A stretch of DNA of 39,954 nt from NCBI GenBank assembly GCA_947469885.1, contig CANIQT010000031.1:1-39954 (forward strand), in the 5' to 3' direction. The DNA is from Bacteroidota bacterium. Its GTDB lineage: Bacteria; Bacteroidota; Bacteroidia; 2-12-FULL-35-15. Numbering within the stretch: the first letter of the stretch is position 1; each line of letters starts with the position of its first letter. The position numbers and the translations under genes are program-made. Shown here in pieces: positions 34,534 through 39,954 of the stretch. Below the pieces are notes generated by a model, which was not told the origin of the DNA, searched no databases, and saw only the letters and a list, made by a program, of their open reading frames with translations.

Positions 34534-35352
34534 ATGTCAGTACATAAAAAAGAAATAAAAAAAGTAACTACCAACGTTTTGCAAGAAATGAAACGTGCAG
34601 GCGAACGAATATCCATGCTCACTGCTTATGATTTTACGATGGCAAAAATTGTGGATGATGCAGGTATAGATGTAATATTGGTTGGCGATTCGGCTTCCAA
34701 TGTAATGGCAGGACACGAAACCACATTGCCAATAACATTGGACCAAATGATTTATCATGCGTCTTCTGTTGTTCGTGCAGTTAATCGGGCATTGATAGTG
34801 GTTGATTTGCCGTTTGGTTCGTATCAGGGCAACTCGAAAGAAGCCTTGTATTCATCCATCAAAATAATGAAAGAAAGTGGAGCACATGCTGTAAAATTGG
34901 AAGGAGGAAAAGAAGTAAAAGAATCGGTGGAGCGTATATTAACCGCTGGAATCCCCGTAATGGGGCATCTTGGATTAACGCCACAAAGTATTTACAAATT
35001 TGGAACCTATAATGTAAGAGCCAAAGAAGAAGAAGAAGCAAAACGGCTGATAGCAGATGCGAAGGTGTTGGAGGAAGCAGGATGTTTTGCATTGGTGCTG
35101 GAAAAAATTCCTGCAAAACTTGCAGAACAAGTAGCAAAAGAATTGGAAATTCCGGTAATTGGAATAGGAGCTGGTGGTGGTGTAGATGGGCAAGTGCTAG
35201 TGTTTCATGATATGGTGGGTTTGAACAATGAATTTCATCCTCGTTTTTTAAGAAGATATTTGAATTTGTATGATGATATAAAAGGTGCGATTGGTAAATA
35301 TATCAAAGATGTAAAATCGAAAGATTTTCCGAATGCCAATGAGCAGTACTAA
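34534..35352 (+). CDS. panB: 3-methyl-2-oxobutanoate hydroxymethyltransferase
   Basis: 272 residues. It transfers a hydroxymethyl group from 5,10-methylene-THF to 2-oxoisovalerate, making ketopantoate, the first committed step to pantothenate and CoA. Family motifs: [36 protein letters not shown] (split Mg/substrate site with VGDS), [18 protein letters not shown] (catalytic Glu region), [15 protein letters not shown] and [11 protein letters not shown], then [13 protein letters not shown]. Length normal. TAGTTTTG at 34446-34453 may be its -7 box, with a leader of ~75 nt; no -33 box is clear. The 198-bp gap is shared with the divergent RCC1 gene. Confidence 0.97.
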   Translation: MSVHKKEIKKVTTNVLQEMKRAGERISMLTAYDFTMAKIVDDAGIDVILVGDSASNVMAGHETTLPITLDQMIYHASSVVRAVNRALIVVDLPFGSYQGNSKEALYSSIKIMKESGAHAVKLEGGKEVKESVERILTAGIPVMGHLGLTPQSIYKFGTYNVRAKEEEEAKRLIADAKVLEEAGCFALVLEKIPAKLAEQVAKELEIPVIGIGAGGGVDGQVLVFHDMVGLNNEFHPRFLRRYLNLYDDIKGAIGKYIKDVKSKDFPNANEQY

Positions 35353-35356
35353 ATAG

Positions 35357-35466
35357 TCATTGGTCATTAGCCATTTTTCATTAGGCAAAACTCAAAACCA
35401 ATTCTTTTCATTTTACGCATCTTGTATAACAAAAACACCCAATGACTATTGACCAATGACCAATGA
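35357..35466. repeat. Inverted pair of TCATTGG heptamer arrays
   Basis: Left array 35357-35384: tcattgg, tcattag, ccatttt, tcattag. Right array 35439-35466: ccaatga, ctattga, ccaatga, ccaatga, the reverse complement of the left unit. The two face each other across 54 bp between panB and the RluA gene, so a transcript could fold into a long imperfect hairpin. The right array provides the ATG of the RluA gene. Confidence 0.75.
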
Positions 35467-36148
35467 CCAGATAGAAGTACTGTACGAAGACAATCACATT
35501 ATTGCGGTTAACAAACGCCCTTCCGATATTGTTCAAGGTGATAAAACAGGTGATGCCCCGCTTAGCGATTTCGTAAAAAAATACCTGAAAGAAAAATACA
35601 ATAAACCCGGTGAAGTATTTGTAGGTACTGTTCATCGTATTGATAGACCAGTTAGTGGTATAGTGTTATTTGCCAAAACAAGTAAAGCATTATCTCGCCT
35701 CAATGCTATGTTTCAAACCAAAGAAATTCAGAAAACCTATTGGGCAGTAGTAAAAAATAAACCTAAGAATATTAGCGGAAAACTGGTTCATTATTTAAGA
35801 AAGAATGAAGCAAAAAATATGTCGAAGGCTTATGAAAAGGAAACTCCCGGAGCTTTGCGTTCGGAACTGGAGTATGACATGATTTGCAGCCTGGACAATT
35901 ATCATTTGCTGGAAGTAAAACCGCTTACCGGGCGGCATCACCAAATAAGAGTGCAGCTTTCGGCAATGGGTTGCCCTATAAAAGGAGATTTAAAATATGG
36001 GTTTGACCGCAGTAATAAAGATGCTTCTATTCATTTACATGCCAGAAAAATAGAATTTATCCATCCCGTTAAAAAAGAACCTGTGGTTATTATTGCCCCT
36101 CCACCAAATGAAATTCTTTGGAATGAGTTTGTGAAAAGAGTAGGCTAA
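35456..36148 (+). CDS. RluA-family pseudouridine synthase
   Basis: 230 residues. It isomerises a uridine in rRNA or tRNA to pseudouridine; the exact site cannot be told. Motifs: VLYEDNHIIAVNKRPSDIVQ (N-terminal strand), HRIDRPVSGIVLFAKT (60-75, catalytic Asp63), LLEVKPLTGRHHQIRVQLSAMG and CPIKGDLKYG. There is no S4 domain, as in the shorter RluA/TruC-like members. The start is ATG 35456: the conserved VLYEDN begins only eight residues later and a stop lies two codons upstream, so no other start is possible. That ATG is part of a CCAATGA heptamer array. Confidence 0.94.
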   Translation: MTNDQIEVLYEDNHIIAVNKRPSDIVQGDKTGDAPLSDFVKKYLKEKYNKPGEVFVGTVHRIDRPVSGIVLFAKTSKALSRLNAMFQTKEIQKTYWAVVKNKPKNISGKLVHYLRKNEAKNMSKAYEKETPGALRSELEYDMICSLDNYHLLEVKPLTGRHHQIRVQLSAMGCPIKGDLKYGFDRSNKDASIHLHARKIEFIHPVKKEPVVIIAPPPNEILWNEFVKRVG

Positions 36149-36194
36149 AGTAGTTTAGATAATTTCAATTTGTTTTTTTCGATTTTTCGAAATT

Positions 36195-36432
36195 GGCATT
36201 CCAAGCTTTGATACATGCCATGGTAAATTCGGAGGTGTGTATCCAACCTTGGATACACACCTCCGGATTCCCGCAGGAGGAAATCCACACTTGGATACAC
36301 ACCTCCGGATTCCCGAAAGAGGAAATCCAAGCTTGGATACACACCTCCGGATTCCCGCAGCAGGAAATCCACACTTGGATACACACCTTCGGATTTACCA
36401 TGGTATGTATCCACATCTGGATTGTGAATTCC
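36195..36432. repeat. 42-bp tandem repeat array inside inverted repeats
   Basis: Three full 42-bp units start at 36251, 36293 and 36335 (each GGATACACACCTCCGGATTC...CACTT or GCTT), with a partial fourth at 36377. The array is bounded by 29-bp inverted repeats, 36218-36246 and 36375-36403, with two mismatches, and weaker symmetry continues outward to about 36198 and 36420. A perfect palindrome with 16-bp arms and a two-base centre lies at 36231-36264. Because 42 is a multiple of three and the unit has no stops in several frames, long frames cross it on both strands. The minus-strand one reads RESGGVYPS(V/L)DFL(L/F) as a 14-residue repeat, and the plus-strand one HTSGFPQEEIHTWI. None has a signal peptide or domain, and coding status is unproved. 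Confidence 0.85.
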
Positions 36433-36533
36433 GATTTTTCGCGATTTTTCAATCCCGCATGTGCGAGATTGAACTTCAAAATCATTCCTCATCATACACA
36501 ATCTGTTATAACAGAGCAAATTACTACGAAAGA

Positions 36534-36947
36534 CTAAAACCTCCTTTTATCTTCCTTTCTCATTTGTTTAATCTCCGAATTCATTTTCTTGGTTTTCAGT
36601 CTTTTTTCTTTGGCTGATTTTGACGGTTTGGTGGGTTTTCGTTTTTTCTTTTCAATAAAACATTTGGCAATTAGCTCATGGAACTTCTGTATTACAATTT
36701 CTTTGTTTCCCAACTGGTTTCTTTCTTTTTGTGAAACAATTTGCAAAACACCATCCTTTGTAATCTTATTCTCCAGTTTTTTAAGAATAATTATTTTTTG
36801 CTCATCGGTAAGCAATGCAGAATGAAGGACATTAAAATCCAGTTCCACTTTAGATGAAACTTTATTTACATTTTGTCCTCCGGCACCTCCGCTTCTGCTG
36901 GTTTTAAAAGTAAGCTCGGAATCAAGATTGGGGATTACGTTATTCAT
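36534..36947 (-). CDS. arfB: Alternative ribosome-rescue factor ArfB (YaeJ/ICT1 type)
   Basis: 137 residues. It releases peptides from ribosomes stalled without a stop codon. The class I release-factor catalytic loop is intact: TSRSGGAGGQNVNKVSSKVEL, with GGQ at residues 23-25. Codon-recognition domains are absent, as expected. The last ~40 residues form a highly basic tail (KKKRKPTKPSKSAKEKRLKTKK) that in ArfB enters the empty mRNA channel. The length fits the family. It is transcribed toward the 42-bp repeat array, which begins about 100 bp past its stop. Confidence 0.94.
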   Translation of the reverse strand: MNNVIPNLDSELTFKTSRSGGAGGQNVNKVSSKVELDFNVLHSALLTDEQKIIILKKLENKITKDGVLQIVSQKERNQLGNKEIVIQKFHELIAKCFIEKKKRKPTKPSKSAKEKRLKTKKMNSEIKQMRKEDKRRF

Positions 36948-37048
36948 TTCACAAAATTACTCATTTATCAATTGCTATTATTATTTGCTGTATTTTTGGA
37001 ATCTTGTTTTCAACAAAGAGTTCAAAGAGAAAAAGGAGTTTAACAGAG

Positions 37049-38356
37049 ATGCGTTTATTTATTTTAACAGTTTTGTTTTTATATGTCAGTTTAAATTCTG
37101 CTGCGCAGGATACGACCATACAATTAAAAATAAAATACTATACCGAAAAAGTGGAAAAATATCTAGACCGAGAAAAGGCACTTTCTGGTTTTTATTTGAT
37201 CGATAAAGATGGCATTAAAATGTTTGCCTCGGCAAATGCTAAAGCAGCAGGTAAATCTGAATTTAAAATTACATGGAATAAAACAAATGATTTAAAACTT
37301 AATTTAAAAGATTGTTCATCCTCCCAAGTTTTTGAAAATTATAAAAAGGGAGATTACGAAAAAATGATTCCTTGTGTTCCTGATATCAATAACTTGATGG
37401 ACAAGAAAACAAATCAGCAAAAATTATCAGGTTATAAGATTGCTATAGATGCAGGGCATACCGCAGGAAATATTGAAATGGGTGAAATAGAAAAAAAAGA
37501 AGTGAAATTTAAACGTGATTCATTAAATGGATTAACTGATTCTATTTCATTTGCCGAAGGAATGCTCACTTTTGCAACTGCTAAATTATTAAAAGAAAAA
37601 CTGGAAGCAGAAGGAGCAGAAGTTTTTATGACTCGCACCTTCAATGGCGGTAGTGCTTTCGGAGTTATCTTTGATGATTGGCTGAAAACAAGCTATAAAA
37701 ACGCAATAGATAGTTTAAGTAAAATTGGAGAAATTACTGCCGAAAAAAAGAAATGGTATTTAAGTTCGAAATGTACCAAACGCGATAAATTTAGATTGAT
37801 ATTTAAAGACATTGAATTGCAAAAGAGAGGAGAAATAATTAATCGTTACCATCCTGACTTTACCATTATCATTCATTACAATGTAGATGAAACTAACGTG
37901 GGCTGGACCAAACCTGGCAATAAAGATTTTAACATGACATTTGTGGGTGGGGCATTTATGAAGAATGATTTGTCGTCCATTGACAAACGATTTGAATTTA
38001 TAAGATTATTAGTAAGCGATGATTTGGAAAAATCCATTTCTTTAAGTTCGGAAGTCATTAAGAGTTTTGAGAAAACACTTTTAGTAAAAACAGCAACTGC
38101 TACCGATGCAAAATATTTAAGAGAAAGTTGTTTTCCCACCTCAGAAAAAGGAGTGTATTGTCGCAATCTTCAATTAACACGGTTCGTGCATTCACCATTA
38201 GTTTATGGAGAAACATTGTATCAGGACAATATAAATGAATGTAAATTATTGAACCAAGAAAGTGATAAAACTAAAAACAAAAGAGTTCAGCAGGTTGCCG
38301 AGGCATATTTCGAGGGAATATTGAATTATTTAAATTTAACAGCAAATAAAAATTAG
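37049..38356 (+). CDS. N-acetylmuramoyl-L-alanine amidase (Amidase_3)
   Basis: 435 residues; start set at ATG 37049, where MRLFILTVLFLYVSLNSAAQ is a signal peptide and AAGGAG lies 11 bp upstream; the frame is open 15 codons further. After an N-terminal region of ~125 residues, GYKIAIDAGHTAGN (zinc His137), FAEGMLTFATAKLLKEKLE (zinc Glu), EVFMTRTFNGG and FTIIIHYNVDETN (second zinc His, here ~residue 277) match the zinc-dependent Amidase_3 fold. It cleaves the amide between MurNAc and L-Ala in peptidoglycan. The large insert between the Glu and second His is longer than in typical AmiC. The TPR kinase gene starts two bases after its stop. Confidence 0.88.
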   Translation: MRLFILTVLFLYVSLNSAAQDTTIQLKIKYYTEKVEKYLDREKALSGFYLIDKDGIKMFASANAKAAGKSEFKITWNKTNDLKLNLKDCSSSQVFENYKKGDYEKMIPCVPDINNLMDKKTNQQKLSGYKIAIDAGHTAGNIEMGEIEKKEVKFKRDSLNGLTDSISFAEGMLTFATAKLLKEKLEAEGAEVFMTRTFNGGSAFGVIFDDWLKTSYKNAIDSLSKIGEITAEKKKWYLSSKCTKRDKFRLIFKDIELQKRGEIINRYHPDFTIIIHYNVDETNVGWTKPGNKDFNMTFVGGAFMKNDLSSIDKRFEFIRLLVSDDLEKSISLSSEVIKSFEKTLLVKTATATDAKYLRESCFPTSEKGVYCRNLQLTRFVHSPLVYGETLYQDNINECKLLNQESDKTKNKRVQQVAEAYFEGILNYLNLTANKN

Positions 38357-38358
38357 TT

Positions 38359-39819
38359 ATGATTATTTTAACTTCTATTCAAAAAAATATTTTTTTCGTT
38401 CTTATTAGTTTACTGCTTTCTTATTCAATAACGGCACAAAACAATAAAGCCTTAATTGATAGTCTTGAAAAGCTAACACTTACTCAAAAAGATACTGATT
38501 TAATAAAGACCTATAACGAACTAACCTGGCAATATCGTACTGTATCTTCTGAAAAGGCAATTGATTATGGAAACAAAGCATTGGAGTTAGGAATTAAAAC
38601 AGGCTTTAATAAAGGCATTGCACAAGCATATAACGATTTAGGAATCCTGTATTATGATAAACAAGATAATGCCAAAGCACTTGAATTGTATCATCAATCA
38701 TTGAGCATTCGTATGAAAATGGGTGATAAAAAAGGTGTTGCGGGCATATATAGTAAAATAGGGGTAATGTTTCAGAAAAAAGGAGATTACGTAACAGCGC
38801 TTGAAAACCAGCAAAAGGCTTTGAAAATGTATGAAGATATCAAAAATGATTATGGAATTTCGTATGCACTAAATAATATTGCCATTTTAAGTTATGATAT
38901 CGGAAACTATGAAGACGCATTAAAATATAATTTAAAATCTGCAGAACTAAAAGAGAAGATTGGCGACAAGCTTGGCTTATCGGGCTCCTACGTTAATATT
39001 GCCAATATTTATTTTTCTAAAAAAGAATTTGAAAAAGCAATTGACTATAATTTAAGAGCTCTTGAAATATGCAGAAAATTAGGTGACAAAGAATATTTAT
39101 CAGCAACGCTTAATAATTTAAGTTCTGCTTATCTGAATAAAAACAATTTGACCGAAGCACTTAAATGTGCAGAGGAATCTTATCAATTAAGAAAAGAGCT
39201 GGATGATAAAAAAGCAATGATTTCCTGCCTTGTAAATATGGCAAATATTTATTTAAAATTAAAACAGCCGGAAACAGCCTTTGATAAATTAAACGAAGCA
39301 TTGGCACTATCCAAACAATCACACGCCTTGCCCGAAATGCCTTCTCTGTATGGAACATATACAGAATATTATGAAAGCAAAAGCGATTTAAAAAAAGCAC
39401 TGGAATATCAAAAATTACAATTTTCGTATCGCGATTCAGTGTTGAATGAAGACTTGAATTCCAAAATTACAGAGATGAATACAAAGTATGAGACAGAAAA
39501 AAAAGAAAGGGCACTGATTGAAAATAAATTTGAATTAACAAATAAGGAATTAGAATTAAACCAGCAAAAAACAGAACGAAACATTTTAGTAATTTCAATA
39601 ATTGTTCTTTTGCTTCTATCCTATTTATTTTATTCGCGTTACCTGTTCAAACAAAAAATGATATTTAACAAGGCAATAATGAAACAGCAGGATTTGCGGT
39701 CCAAAGCAATTGTGGAAGCAGAAGAAAATGAACGAAAACGAATTGCACGAGAACTGCACGATGGGTTGGGTCAACAACTTTCGGCAGTTAAATTAAATAT
39801 GAGTAGTGTCTCGTCCTGA
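38359..39819 (+). pseudogene. TPR histidine kinase interrupted by an insertion sequence
   Basis: 486 codons remain. Signal peptide (FFVLISLLLSYSITAQ), then six or seven kinesin-light-chain-like TPRs to ~residue 340 (repeating GIAQAYNDLGILYYDKQDNAKALELY patterns), a coiled coil (~375-410), one membrane span (ILVISIIVLLLLSYLFYSRYLF) and the start of a HisKA_3 domain with ENERKRIARELHDGLGQQLS, containing the phospho-His. The frame then runs into the insertion-sequence end at ~39807 and stops after three foreign codons (VSS). The rest of the dimerisation domain and the whole ATPase domain are missing, so this copy cannot be an active kinase; the 3' part probably lies beyond the element. It is 2 bp after the amidase gene. 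Confidence 0.88.
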
Positions 39820-39954
39820 AATAGGTTGACAAAAAATCAACCAAAATGAACCAGGACAACGAACAGAAAAAAGACAAGACTGCCGAAAAAAAGAGCACAA
39901 ATAAACTCTCTTACGGACTAAAAAGAAAAATCATCAGCCAAGTATCCAATGGCA
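39807..39954 (+). mobile_element. Left end of an insertion sequence, probably IS3-like
   Basis: TGTCTCGTCCTGAAATAGG TTGACA (39807-39831) has the look of an IS3-family terminal repeat: it starts TG, and ends TTGACA. It interrupts a conserved kinase domain at this point. A transposase-like frame begins 39 bp inside. The right end, the partner repeat and any target duplication lie outside the window, so the family call rests on the left end and the short frame only. Confidence 0.75.
39846..39954 (+). CDS. Transposase (probable OrfA), N-terminal part
   Basis: 36 codons are visible before the window ends: MNQDNEQKKDKTAEKKSTNK, then LSYGLKRKIISQVSNG. The second part fits the first helix of the helix-turn-helix that opens many IS3-type OrfA proteins ('...lk.kii.ev..G.is...a...ygis'). 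The first ~18 residues are charged and poorly conserved in such proteins. It has the same direction as the interrupted kinase. Confidence 0.65.
   Translation, partial: MNQDNEQKKDKTAEKKSTNKLSYGLKRKIISQVSNG

Noticed and set aside
35408..35635. Minus-strand 75-codon frame containing LVIGHWSIVIG
   Set aside because: It is the antisense reading of the heptamer array and of the RluA gene start; no independent support.
36218..36420. CRISPR array in the 42-bp repeat block
   Set aside because: The units are head-to-tail with no unique spacers, copies are joined directly, and no cas genes are near.
36145..36617. Four overlapping long reading frames on both strands across the 42-bp repeats, as separate genes
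   Set aside because: A stop-free unit with a length divisible by three opens several frames automatically. None has a signal peptide, a known domain or a clear start signal, so no CDS was called.

Overview
The window is AT-rich, tightly packed DNA from a member of the Bacteroidota. The evidence is the many secreted proteins ending in type IX secretion system (T9SS) sorting domains, a PorP/SprF protein next to a type B sorting-domain protein, DUF3078 and outer-membrane-barrel proteins, TAnnTTTG-type promoter boxes, and few Shine-Dalgarno sequences. No rRNA, tRNA or CRISPR array was seen. A genus cannot be named from this sequence.

Layout. 1-5.1 kb: T9SS cargo (a partial protein, a seven-bladed SBBP propeller, a small secreted protein), a polytopic membrane protein and a cluster of four hairpins. 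5.2-10.5 kb (+): purL, then a TPR protein, a type B sorting-domain protein and a PorP/SprF protein packed end to end, then a GT51 peptidoglycan transglycosylase. 10.5-15.5 kb (-): icd, mscL, DUF3078, a secreted cyclophilin, a YkoF-like protein, a thioredoxin-fold-like protein and a small barrel, with a good promoter before icd. 15.9-27.4 kb (+): an almost gap-free block starting with a TPR protein, a LytTR regulator, a stand-alone receiver, a membrane-anchored receiver and a hybrid kinase. It continues with a PqqD-like protein, an ATP-grasp ligase, a fold-III PLP decarboxylase, a urea-transporter/M23 peptidase fusion and a TPR plus beta-barrel protein, and ends with a second LytTR regulator. 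27.4-34.3 kb: a barrel protein, more T9SS cargo (a NIDO protein, an RCC1 propeller and two others), two small ORFs, terminators and a possible structured RNA. 34.5-40 kb: panB, an RluA-type pseudouridine synthase, a striking 42-bp repeat array, arfB, an amidase, and a TPR histidine kinase cut by an insertion sequence that runs off the right edge.

The most interesting part is 20.5-26.7 kb. A PqqD-like (possible RiPP recognition element) protein, an ATP-grasp ligase and a PLP decarboxylase form a tight cassette. The decarboxylase starts with a YxxPxI segment like the leader motif that RRE domains bind in some RiPP precursors. The cassette leads directly into an unusual urea-transporter-like/M23 fusion and an outer-membrane protein whose gene overlaps it. 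Signalling genes flank both sides. I infer a regulated system that makes or modifies an amino-acid-derived or peptide product and acts at the cell envelope; its chemistry is unknown.

A second theme is small repeats. Heptanucleotide tandem repeats sit inside T9SS sorting domains and even supply a start codon. There are also palindromic elements, a 21-bp repeat, the 42-bp array with inverted-repeat ends, and two orphan sorting-domain stubs, which suggests that C-terminal cassettes in this genome are copied or eroded often.
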